Source: Coriaria nepalensis (lineage: Eukaryota; Streptophyta; Magnoliopsida; Cucurbitales; Coriariaceae). From it: a stretch of 64,000 nucleotides of DNA. The notes under the pieces were generated by a model, which saw only the letters and a list, made by a program, of their open reading frames with translations, ran no database searches and was not told where the DNA came from. The first letter of the stretch is position 1. Each line of letters begins with the position of its first letter. Location of the stretch: the NCBI GenBank assembly GCA_027186245.1, contig CP114482.1, positions 12,729,209 through 12,793,208 on the forward strand, read 5' to 3'. Below, one piece after another: positions 38,801 to 51,500 of this stretch. Both the position numbers and the translations under genes were made by a program.

Positions 38801-40430
38801 CATGACTTTCGTGCGTAACTTGCAGTTGATCTATTGAAGGCAACAATGCATTTGTTTAGCCTTAAATTCATGTCACTGAGTCTCTTCTAGTCATTAAATC
38901 ATTCTAAATTAATTCGAACGAATTCTGTTTTCGCCCTGCAAATATTATTTTCTTACATAACTTGTAATTAATCTATTGAAGACAACAATGCATTATTTTA
39001 GCATTAAAAAGCATATGACTCAGTCTTTTCAATCATTAAATTGTTTGAAGGCACTTCGAACCAATTCTCTTGCTGCGTTTAAAATGCGACTTTCGTGCAT
39101 AACTTGCAATTGATCTATTGATGGCAACTATGCATTTTTTAGCCTTAAAGTCATCTTTGCGTCTCTTTTAGTCAGTGAATCAATCTAAATCACTTCGAAC
39201 AAAATTCGGCCTTTAAACACGACTTTCGTGCGTAACTTGCAGTTGATCTATTGAAGGCCATAATGCATTTGTTTAGCCTTAAATTCATGTCACTGAGTCT
39301 CTTCTAGTCATTAAATCATTCTAAATTAATTCGAACGAATTCTATTTTCGCCCTTCAAACATTATTTTTTTACATAACTTGCAATTAATCTACTAAAGAC
39401 AACAATGCATTATTTTAGCATGAAAAAGCATATCACTCAATCTTTTCAATCATTTAATTGCTTGAAGGCACTTCGAACAAATTCTCTCTTTGCATTTAAA
39501 ACGCTACTTTCGTGCATAACTTGCAGTTGATCTATTGATGGCAACTATGCATTTTTTAGCGTTCAAGTCATATTTTTGCGTCCCTTTTAGTCAGTAAATC
39601 ATTCTAAATCACTTCGAACGAAATTCGGCCTTTAAACATGACTTTCGTGCGTAACTTGCAGTTGATCTATTGAAGGCAAGAATGCATTTGTTTAGCCTTA
39701 AAGTCATGTCATTGAGTCTCTTTTAGTCATTAAATCATTCTAAATTAATTCGAAACAATTCTATTTTTGCCCTTCAAACATTATTTTCTTACATAACTTG
39801 TAATTAATCTATTGAAGACAACAATGCATTATTTTAGCATTAAAAAGCATATCACTCAATCTTTTCAATCATTAAATTGTTTCAAGGCACTTCGAACCAA
39901 TTCTCTTTTTGCGTTTAAAACGCGACTTTCGTGCATAACTTGCAATTGATCTATTGATGGCAAGTATGCATTTTTTAGCCTTAAAGTCATCTTTGCATCT
40001 CTTTTACTCAGTGAATCATTCTAAATCACTTAGAATGAAATTCGGCCGTTAAACATGACTTTCGTGCGTAACTTGCAGTTGATCTATTGAAGGCAACAAT
40101 GCATTTGTTTAGCCTTAAATTCATGTCACTGAGTCTCTTCTAGTCATTAAATCATTCTAAATTAATTCGAACGAATTCTGTTTTCGCCCTGCAAATATTA
40201 TTTTCTTACATAACTTGTAATTAATCTATTGAAGACAACAATGCATTATTTTAGCATTAAAAAGCATATGACTCAGTCTTTTCAATCATTAAATTGTTTG
40301 AAGGCACTTCGAACCAATTCTCTTGCTGCGTTTAAAACGCGACTTTCGTGCATAACTTGCAATTGATCTATTGATGGCAACTATGCATTTTTTAGCGTTC
40401 AAGTCATATTTTTGCGTCGCTTTTAGTCAG
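35840..40430 (+). repeat. 5-trimer (2,091 bp) and 3-trimer (1,253 bp) repeats
   Basis: GCCCTCCAAACATT recurs at 36,007 and 38,098, and CTTGCTGCGTTTAAAA recurs at 36,978 and 39,069, both 2,091 bp apart. CTTGCTGCG also occurs one trimer earlier (36,561). The stretch from about 38.4 kb recurs at an offset of 1,253: AATTCTGTTTTCGCC at 38,921 and 40,174, and CTTGCTGCG at 39,069 and 40,322. No gene. Confidence 0.7.
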
Positions 40431-43400
40431 TAAATCATTCTAAATCACTTCGAACTAAATTCGGCCTTTAAACATGATTTTCTTGCGTAACTTGCAGTTG
40501 ATCTATTGAAGGCAAGAATGCATTTGTTTAGCCTTAAAGTCATGTCATTGAGTCTCTTTTAGTCATTAAATCATTCTAAATTAATTCGAAAGAATTCTAT
40601 TTTTGCCCTTCAAACATTATTTTCTTACATAACTTGTAAACAATCTATTGAAGACAACAATGCATTATTTTAGCATTAAAAAGCATATCACTCAGTCTTT
40701 TCAATCATTAAATTGTTTGAAGGTACTTCGAACCAATTCTCTTTTTGCGTTTAAAACGCGACTTTCGTGCATAACCTACAATTGATCTATTGATGGCAAC
40801 TATGCATTTTTTAGCCTTAAAGTCATCTTTGCTTCTCTTTTAGTCAGTGAATCATTCTAAATCACTTCGAACGAAATTCGGCCTTTAAACATGACTTTCG
40901 TGCGTAACTTGCAGTAGATCTATTGAAGGCAACAATGCATTTGTTTAGCCTTAAATTCATGTCACTGAGTCTCTTTTAGTCATTAAATCATTCTAAATTA
41001 ATTCGAACGAATTTTATTTTCGCCCTTCAAATATTATTTTCTTACATAACTTGTAATTAATCTATTGAAGACAACAATGCATTATTTTAGAATTAAAAAC
41101 CATATCAGTCAGTCTTTTCAATCAGTAAAATGTTTGAAGGCACATCGAACCAATTCTCTTTTTGCATTTAAAATGCGACTTTCGTGCATAACTTGCAATT
41201 GATCTATTGATGGCAACTATGCATTTTTTAGATTTCAAGTCATATTTTTGCGTCTCTTTTAGTCAGTAAATCATTCTAAATCACTTCGTATGAAATTCGG
41301 CATTTGAACATGACTTTCGTGCATAACTTGCCGTTGATCTATTATAGGCAACAATGCATTTGTTTAACCTTAAATTCATGTCACTGAGTCTCTTCTAGTC
41401 ATTAAATCATTCTAAATTAGTTCGAACGAATTCGATTTTCGCCCTTCAAATATTATTTTCTTCCATAACTTGTAATTAATCTATCGAAGACAACAATGCA
41501 TTATTTTAGCATTAAAAAGCATATCACTCAGTCTTTTCAATCATTAAATTGTTTGAAGACACTTCGAACCAATTCTCTTTTTGCATTTAAAACGCGACTT
41601 TCGTGCATAACTTGCAATTGATCTATTGATGGCAACTATGCATTTTTTAGCGTTCAAGTCATATTTTTGCGTCTCTTTTAGTCAGTAAATCATTCTAAAT
41701 CACTTCGAACGAAATTCGGCCTTTAAACACGACTTTCGTGCGTAACTTGCAGTAGATCTATTGAAGGCAAGAATGCATTTGTTTAGCCTTAAAGTCGTGT
41801 CATTTAGTCTCTTCTAGTCATTAAATCATTCTAAATTAGTTCGAACAAATTCTATTTTCGCCATTCAAATATTATTTTCTTACATTACTTGTAATTAATC
41901 TATTGAAGACAACAATGCATTATTTTAGCATTAAAAAGCATATGACTTAGTCTTTTCAATCATTAAATTGTATGAAGGCACTTCGAACCAATTCTCTTGT
42001 TGCGTTTAAAACGCGACTTTCGTGCATAACTTGCAATTGATCTATTGATGGCAAGTATGCATTTTTTAGCGTTCAAGTCATATTTTTGCGTCTCTTTTAG
42101 TCAGTAAATCATTCTAAATCACTTCGAACTAAATTCGGCCTTTAAACATGACTTTCGTGCGTAACTTGCAGTTGATCTATTGAAGGCAAGAATGCATTTG
42201 TTTAGCCTTAAAGTCATGTCATTGAGTCTCTTTTAGTCATTAAATCATTCTAAATTAATTCGAAAGAATTCTATTTTCGCCCTTCAAACATTATTTTCTT
42301 ACATAACTTGTAATTAATCTATTGAAGACAACAACGCATTATTTTAGCATTAAAAAGCATATCACTCCGTCTTTTCAATCATTAAATTGTTTGAAGGCAC
42401 TTCGAACCAATTCTCTTTTTGCATTTAAAACGCGACTTTCGTGCATAACTTGCAATTGATCTATTGATGGCAACTATGCATTTTTTAGCGTTCAAGTCAT
42501 ATTTTTGCATCTCTTTTAGTCAGTAAATCATTCTAAATCACTTCGTACGAAATTCGGCATTTAAACATGACTTTCGTGCATAACTTGTAGTTGATCTATT
42601 ATAGGCAACAATGCATTTGTTTAGCCTTAAAGTCATGTCATTTAGTCTCTTCTAGTCATTAAATCATTCTAAATTAATTCGAACAAATTCTATTTTCGCC
42701 ATTCAAATATTATTTTCTTACATTACTTGTAATTAATCTATTGAAGACAACAATGCATTATTTTAGCATTAAAAAGCATATGACTCAGTCTTTTCAATCA
42801 TTAAATTGTATGAAGGCACTTCGAACCAATTCTCTTGTTGCGTTTAAAACGCGACTTTCGTGCATAACTTGCAATTGATCTATTGATGGCAAGTATGCAT
42901 TTTTTAGCGTTCAAGTCATATTTTTGCGTCTCTTTTAGTCAGTAAATCATTCCAAATCACTTCGAACTAAATTCGGCCTTTAAACATGACTTTCATGTGT
43001 AACTTGCAGTTGATCTATTGAAGGCATGAATGCATTTGTTTAGCCTTAAAGTCATGTCATTGAGTCTCTTCTAGTCATTAAATCATTCTAAATTAATTCG
43101 AACAAATTCTATTTTTGCCCTTCAAACATTATTTTCTTACATAACTTGTAATTAATCTATTGAAGACAACAACGCATTATTTTAGCATTAAAAAGCATAT
43201 CACTCCGTCTTTTCAATCATTAAATTGTTTGAAGGCACTTCGAACCAATTCTCTTTTTGCATTTAAAACGCGACTTTCGTGCATAACTTGCAATTGATCT
43301 ATTGATGGCATCTATGCATTTTTTAGCGTTCAAGTCATATTTTTGCATCTCTTTTAGTCAGTAAATCATTCTAAATCACTTCGTACGAAATTCGGCATTT

Positions 43401-45299
43401 AAACATGACTTTCGTGCATAACTTGCAGTTGATCTATTATAGGCAACAATGCATTTGTTTAGCCTTAAAGTCATGTCATTTAGTCTCTTCTAGTCATTAA
43501 ATCATTCTAAATTAGTTCGAACAAATTCTATTTTCGCCATTCAAATATTATTTTCTTACATTACTTGTAATTAATCTATTGAAGACAACAATGCATTATT
43601 TTAGCATTAAAAAGCATATGACTCAGTCTTTTCAATCATTAAATTGTATGAAGGCACTTTGAACCAATTCTCTTGTTGCGTTTAAAACGCGACTTTCGTG
43701 CATAACTTGCAATTGATCTATTGATGGCAAGTATGCATTTTTTAGCCTTAAAGTCATCTTTGCGTCTCTTTTAGTCAGTGAATCATTCTAAATCACTTAG
43801 AATGAAATTCGGCCGTTAAACATGACTTTCGTGCGTAACTTGCAGTTGATCTATTGAAGGCATGAATGCATTTGTTTAGCCTTAAAGTCATGTCATTGAG
43901 TCTCTTCTAGTCATTAAATCATTCTAAATTAATTCGAACAAATTCTATTTTTGCCCTTCAAACATTATTTTCTTACATAACTTGTAAACAATCTATTGAA
44001 GACAACAATGCATTATTTTAGCATTAAAAAGCATATCACTCAGTCTTTTCAATCAGTAAATTGTTTGAAGGCACTTCGAACCAATTCTCTTTTTGCATTT
44101 AAAACGTGACTTTCGTGCATAACTTGCAATTGATTTATTGATGGCAACTATGCCTTTTTTAGCCTTAAAGTCATTTTTGCATCTCTTTTAGTCAGTGAAT
44201 CATTCTAAATCACTTCGAATGAAATTCGGCCTTTAAACATGACTTTCGTGCGTAACTTGCAGTAGATCTATTGAAGGCAACAATGCATTTGTTTAGCCTT
44301 AAATTCATGTCACTGAGTCTCTTCTAGTTATTAAATCATTCTAAATTAATTCGAACGAATTCTATTTTCGCCCTTCAAATATTATTTTCTTACATAACTT
44401 GTAATTAATCTATTGAAGACAACAATGCATTATTTTAGAATTAAAAACCATATCAGTCAGTCTTTTCAATCAGTAAATTGTTTGAAGGCACATCGAACCA
44501 ATTCTCTTTTTGCATTTAAAATGCGACTTTCGTGCATAACTTTCAATTGATCTATTGATGGCAACTATGCATTTTTTAGATTTCAAGTCATATTTTTGCG
44601 TCTCTTTTAGTCAGTAAATCATTCTAAATCACTTCGTATGAAATTCGGCATTTGAACATGACTTTCGTGCATAACTTGCCGTTGATCTATTATAGGCAAC
44701 AATGCATTTGTTTAACCTTAAATTCATGTCACTGAGTCTCTTCTAGTCATTAAATCATTCTAAATTAGTTCGAACGAATTCGATTTTCGCCCTTCAAATA
44801 TTATTTTCTTCCATAACTTGTAATTAATCTATCGAAGACAACAATGCATTATTTTAGCATTAAAAAGCATATCACTCAGTCTTTTCAATCATTAAATTGT
44901 TTGAAGACACTTCGAACCAATTCTCTTTTGGCATTTAAAACGCGACTTTCGTGCATAACTTGCAATTGATCTATTGATGGCAACTATGCATTTTTTAGCG
45001 TTCAAGTCATATTTTTGCGTCTCTTTTAGTCAGTAAATCATTCTAAATCACTTCGAACGAAATTCGGCCTTTAAACACGACTTTCGTGCGTAACTTGCAG
45101 TAGATCTATTGAAGGCAAGAATGCATTTGTTTAGCCTTAAAGTCGTGTCATTTAGTCTCTTCTAGTCATTAAATCATTCTAAATTAGTTCGAACAAATTC
45201 TATTTTCGCCATTCAAATATTATTTTCTTACATTACTTGTAATTAATCTATTGAAGACAACAATGCATTATTTTAGCATTAAAAAGCATATGACTCAGT
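40431..45299 (+). repeat. 8-trimer repeat (3,348 bp) enclosing a 2-trimer repeat (838 bp)
   Basis: AATTAAAAACCATATCAG with GGCACATCGAACC occurs at 41,091 and again at 44,439, 3,348 bp on, and the match continues for well over 1 kb. Inside it, ATTGTATGAAGGCAC with CTCTTGTTGCG occurs at 41,967, 42,805 and 43,643, each 838 bp apart, then at 45,315. CACTCCGTCTTTTC (42,363 and 43,201) confirms the 838-bp period. So a long unit was copied around a shorter, independently amplified one. No gene. Confidence 0.75.
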
Positions 45300-48200
45300 C
45301 TTTTCAATCATTAAATTGTATGAAGGCACTTCGAACCAATTCTCTTGTTGCGTTTAAAACGCGACTTTCGTGCATAACTTGCAATTGATCTATTGATGGC
45401 AAGTATGCATTTTTTAGCGTTCAAGTCATATTTTTGCGTCTCTTTTAGTCAGTAAATCATTCTAAATCACTTCGAACTAAATTCGGCCTTTAAACATGAC
45501 TTTCATGCGTAACTTGCAGTTGATCTATTGAAGGCATGAATGCATTTGTTTAGCCTTAAAGTCATGTCACTGAGTCTCTTCTAGTCATTAAATCATTCTA
45601 AATTAATTCGAACGAATTCTATTTTCGCCCTGCAAATATTATTTTCTTACATAACTTGTAATTAATCTATTGAAGACAACAATGCATTATTTTAGCATTA
45701 AAAAGCATATGACTCAGTCTTTTCAATCATTAAATTGTATGAAGGCACTTCGAACCAATTCTCTTGTTGCGTTTAAAACGCGACTTTCGTGCATAACTTG
45801 CAATTGATCTATTGATGGCAAGTATGCATTTTTTAGCGTTCAAGTCATATTTTTGCGTCTCTTTTAGTCAGTAAATCATTCTAAATCACTTCGAACTAAA
45901 TTCGGCCTTTAAACATGACTTTCATGCGTAACTTGCAGTTGATCTATTGAAGGCATGAATGCATTTGTTTAGCCTTAAAGTCATGTCACTGAGTCTCTTC
46001 TAGTCATTAAATCATTCTAAATTAATTCGAACGAATTCTATTTTCGCCCTGCAAATATTATTTTCTTACATAACTTGTAATTAATCTATTGAAGACAACA
46101 ATGCATTATTTTAGCCTTAAAAAGCATATGACTCAGTCTTTTCAATCATTAAATTTTTTGAAGGCACTTCGAACCAATTCTCTTGTTGCGTTTAAAACGC
46201 GACTTTCGTGCATAACTTGCAATTGATCTATTGATGGCAACTATGCATTTTTTAGCCTTAAAGTCATCTTTGCGTCTCTTTTAGTCAGTGAATCATTCTA
46301 AATCACTTCTAACGAAATTCGGCCTTTAAACATGACTTTCGTGCGTAACTTGCAGTTGATCTATTGAACGCAAGAATGCATTTGTTTAGCCTTAAAGTCA
46401 TGTCATTGAGTCTCTTTTAGTCATTAAATCATTCTAAATTAATTCGAAAGAATTCTATTTTTGCCCTTCAAACATTGTTTTCTTACATAACTTGTAATTA
46501 ATCTATTGAAGACAACAATGCATTATTTTAGCATTAAAAAGCATATCACTCAGTCTTTTTAATCATTAAATTGTTTGAAGGCACTTCAAACCAATTCTCT
46601 TTTTGCGTTTAAAACGCGACTTTCGTGCATAACTTGCAATTGATCTATTGATGGCAACTATGCATTTTTTAGCCTTAAAGTCATCTTTGCGTCTCTTTTA
46701 GTCAGTGAATCATTCTAAATCACTTCGAACGAAATTCGGCCTTTAAACATGACTTTTGTGCGTAACTTGCAGTTGATCTATTGAAGGCAACAATGCATTT
46801 GTTTAGCCTTAAATTCATGTCACTGAGTCTCTTCTAGTCATTAAATCATTCTAAATTAATTCGAACGAATTCTATTTTCGCCCTTCAAATATTATTTTCT
46901 TACATAACTTGTAATTAATCTATTGAAGACAACAATGCATTATTTTAGAATTAAAAACCATATCAGTCAGTCTTTTCAATCAGTAAATTGTTTGAAGGCA
47001 CTTCGAACCAATTCTCTTTTTGCATTTAAAATGTGACTTTCGTGCATAACTTGCAATTGATCTATTGATGGCAACTATGCATTTTCTAGATTTCAAGTCA
47101 TATTTTTGCGTCTCTTTTAGTCAGTAAATCATTCTAAATCACTTCGTATGAAATTCGGCATTTGAACTTGACTTTCGTGCATAACTCGCCGTTGATCTAT
47201 TATAGGCAACAATGCATTTGTTTAACCTTAAATTCATGTCACTGAGTCTCTTCTAGTCATAAAATCATTCTAAATTAGTTCGAACGAATTCGATTTTCGC
47301 CCCTCAAATATTATTTTCTTACATAACTTGTAATTAATCTATCGAAGACAACAATGCATTATTTTAGCATTAAAAAGCATATCACTCAGTCTTTTCAATC
47401 ATTAAATTGTTTGAAGACACTTCGTACCAACTCTCTTTTTGCATTTAAAACGCGACTTTCGTGCATAACTTGCAATTGATCTATTGATGGCAACTATGCA
47501 TTTTTTAGCGTTCAAGTCATATTTTTGCGTCTCTTTTAGTCAGTGAATCATTCTAAATCACTTCGAACTAAATTCGGCCTTTAAACATGATTTTCGTGCG
47601 TAACTTGCAGTTGATCTATTGAAGGCAAGAACGCATTTATTTAGCCTTAAAGTCATGTCATTGAGTCTCTTTTAGTCATTAAATCATTCTAAATTAATTC
47701 GAACGAATTCTATTTTTGCCCTTCAAACATTATTTTCTTACATAACTTGTAATTAATCTATTGAAGACAACAATGCATTATTTTAGCATTAAAAAGCATA
47801 TCACTCAGTCTTTTCAATCATTAAATTGTTTGAAGGCACTCCGAACCAATTCTCTTTTTGCATTTAAAACGCGACTTTCGTGCATAACTTGCAGTTGATC
47901 TATTGATGGCAACTATGCATTTTTTAGCGTTCAAGTCATATTTTTGCGACTCTTTTAGTCAGTGAATCATTCTAAATCCCTTCGAACGAAATTCGGCCTT
48001 TAAACACGACTTTCGTGCGTAACTTGCAGTAGATCTATTGAAGGCAAGAATGCATTTGTTTAGCCTTAAGGTCATGTCATTTAGTCTCTTCTAGTCATTA
48101 AATCATTCTAAATTAGTTCGAACAAATTCTATTTTCGCCATTCAAATATTATTTTCTTACATTACTTGTAATTAATCTATTGAAGACAACAATGCATTAT

Positions 48201-48544
48201 TTTAGCATTAAAAAGCATATGACTCAGTCTTTTCAATCATTAAATTGTGTGAAGGCACTTCGAACCAATTCTCTTGTTGCGTTTAAAACGCGACTTTCGT
48301 GCATAACTTGCAATTGATCTATTGATGGAAACTATGCATTTTTTAGCCTTAAAGTCATCTTTGCGTCTCTTTTAGTCAGTGAATCATTCTAAATCACTTC
48401 GAACGAAATTCGGCCTTTAAACATGACTGTCGTGCGTAACTTGCAGTTGATCTATTGAAGGCAACAATGCATTTGTTTAGCCTTAAAGTCATGTCATTGA
48501 GTCTCTTTTAGTCATTAAATCATTCTAAATTAATTCGAAAGAAT
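45300..48544 (+). repeat. Single-trimer duplication and mixed trimers
   Basis: Adjacent trimers near 45.3-46.1 kb are almost identical: ATTGTATGAAGG at 45,315 and 45,734 (419 bp apart), with the same linked GGCATGAATGC and GTCACTGAG. The A monomer at about 46.1 kb has TTTTAGCCTTAAAAAGC, which looks like a short patch from B or C. The AATTAAAAACCATATCAG variant appears again at 46,949, six trimers (2,510 bp) after 44,439. No gene. Confidence 0.65.
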
Positions 48545-51500
48545 TCTATTTTTGCCCTTCAAACATTATTTTCTTACATAACTTGTAATTAATCTATTGA
48601 AGACAACAACGCATTATTTTAGCATTAAAAAGCATATCACTCAGTCTTTTCAATCATTAAATTGTTTGAAGGCACTTCAAACCAATTCTCTTTTCGCATT
48701 TAAAACGCGACTTTCGTGCGTAACTTGCAATTGATCTATTGATGGAAACTATGCATTTTTTAGCGTTCAAGTCATATTTTTGCGGCTCTTTTAGTCAGTA
48801 AATCATTCTAAATCACTTCGAACTAAATTCGGCCTTTAAACATGACTTTCGTGCGTAACTTGCAGTTGATCTATTGAAGGCAACAATGCATTTGTTTAGC
48901 CTTAAAGTCATGTCATTGAGTCTCTTTTTGTCATTAAATCATTCTAAATTAATTCGAACGAATTCTATTTTGGCCCTTCAAACATTGTTTTCTTACATAA
49001 CTTGTAATTAATCTATTGAAGACAACAATGCATTATTTTAGCATTAAAAAGCATATCACTCAGTCTTTTCAATCATTAAATTGTTTGAAGGCACTTCGAA
49101 CCAATTCTCTTTTTGCATTTAAAACGTGACTTTCGTGCATAACTTGCAATTGATTTATTGATGGCAACTATGCCTTTTTTAGCGTTCAAGTCATATTTTT
49201 GCGTCTCTTTTAGTCAGTAAATCATTCTAAATCACTTCGTAGGAAATTCGGCATTTAAACAGGACTCCGTGCATAACTTGCAGTTGATCTATTATAGGCA
49301 ACAATGCATTTGTTTAGCCTTAAATTCATGTAACCGAGTCTCTTTTAGTCATTAAATCATTCTAAATTAGTTCGAACAAATTCTATTTTCGCCATTCAAA
49401 TATTATTTTCTTACATTACTTGTAATTAATCTATTGAAGACAACAATGCATTATTTTAGCATTAAAAAGCATACGACTCAGTCTTTTCAATCATTAAATT
49501 CTTTGAAGGCACTTCGAACCAATTCACTTTTTGCGTTTAAAACGCGACTTTCGTGCATAACTTGCAATTGATCTATTGATGGCAACTATGCATTTTTTAC
49601 CCTTAAAGTCATATTTTTGTGTCTCTTTTAGTCAGTAAATCATTCTAAATCACTTCGTATGAAATTCGGCATTTAAACATGACTTTCGTGCATAACTTGC
49701 AGTTGATCTATTATAGGCAACAATGCATTTGTTTAGCCTTCAAGACATGTCACTGAGTCTCTTCTAGTCATTAAATCATTCTGAATTAATTCGAACGAAT
49801 TCTATTTTCACCCTTCAAATATTATTTTGTTACATAACTTGTAACTAATCTATTGAAGACAACAATGCATTATTTTAGCATTAAAAAGCATATCACTCAG
49901 TCGTTTCAATAATTAAATTGTTTGAAGGCACTTCGAACCAATTCTCTTTTTGCATTTAGAACGCGACTTTCATGCATAATTTGCAATTGATCTATTGATG
50001 GCAACTATGCATTTTTTTAGCCTTAAAGTCATATTTTTGCGTCTCTTTTAGTCAGTAAATCATTCTAAATCACTTCGTATGAAATTCGGCATTTAAACAT
50101 GACTTTCGTGCATAACTTGCAGTTGATCTATTATAGGCAACAATGCATTTGTTTTGCCTTAAAGTCATGTCACTAAGTCTCTTCTAGTCATTAATTCATT
50201 CTAAATTATTTCGAACGAATTCTATTTTCACCCTTCAAATAGTATTTTCTTACATAACTTGTAATTAATCTATTGAAGACAACAATGCATTATTTTAGAA
50301 TTAAAAAGCATATCGGTCAGTCTTTTCAATCATTAAATTGTTTGAAGGCACTTCGAAGCAATTCTCCTTTTGCATTTAAAACGCGACTTTCGTGCATAAC
50401 TTGCAATTGATATATTGATGGCAACTATGCATTTTTTAGATTTCAAGTCATATTTTTACGTCTCTTTTAGTCAGTAAATCTTTTTAAATCACTTCGTATG
50501 AAATTCGGCATTTGAACATGACTTTCGTGCGTAACTTGTAGTTGATCTATTATAGGCAACAATGCATTTGTTTAACCTTAAATTCATGTCACTAAGTCTC
50601 TTCTAGTCATTAAATCATTCTAAATTAGTTCGAACGAATTCTATTTTCGCCCTTCAAATATTATTTTCTTACATAACTTGTAATTAATCTATAGAAGACA
50701 ACAATGCATTATTTTAGCATTAAAAAGCATAAGACTCAGTCTTTTCAATCAGTAAATTGTTTGAAGGCACTTCGAACCAATTCTCTTTTTGCATTTAACT
50801 CGCGACTTTCGTGCATAACTTGCAATTGATCTATTGATGGCAACTATGCATTTTTTAGCATTCAAGTCATATTTTTGCGTCTCTTTTAGTCAGTAAATCA
50901 TTCTAAATCACTTCGAACTAAATTCGGCCTTTAAACATGACTTTCGTGCGTAACTTGCAGTTGATCTATTGAAGGCAACAATGCATTTGTTTAGCCTTAA
51001 TGTCATGTCATTGAGTCTCTTTTAGTCATTAAATCATTCTAAATTAATTCAAACGAATTCTATTTTTGCCCTTCAAACATTATTTTCTTACATAACTTGT
51101 AATTAATCTATTGAAGACAACAACGCATTATTTTAGCATTAAAAAGCATATCACTCAGTCTTTTCAATCATTAAATTGTTTGAAGGCACTTCAAACCAAT
51201 TCTCTTTTCGCATTTAAAACGCGACTTTCGTGCGTAACTTGCAATTGATCTATTGATGGAAACTATGCATTTTTTAGCGTTCAAGTCATATTTTTGCGGC
51301 TGTTTTAGTCAGTAAATCATTCTAAATCACTTCGAACTAAATTCGGCCTTTAAACATGACTTTCGTGCGTAACTTGCAGTTGATCTATTGAAGGCAACAA
51401 TGCATTTGTTTAGCCTTAAAGTCATGTCATTGAGTCTCTTTTTGTCATTAAATCATTCTAAATTAATTCGAACGAATTCTATTTTGGCCCTTCAAACATT

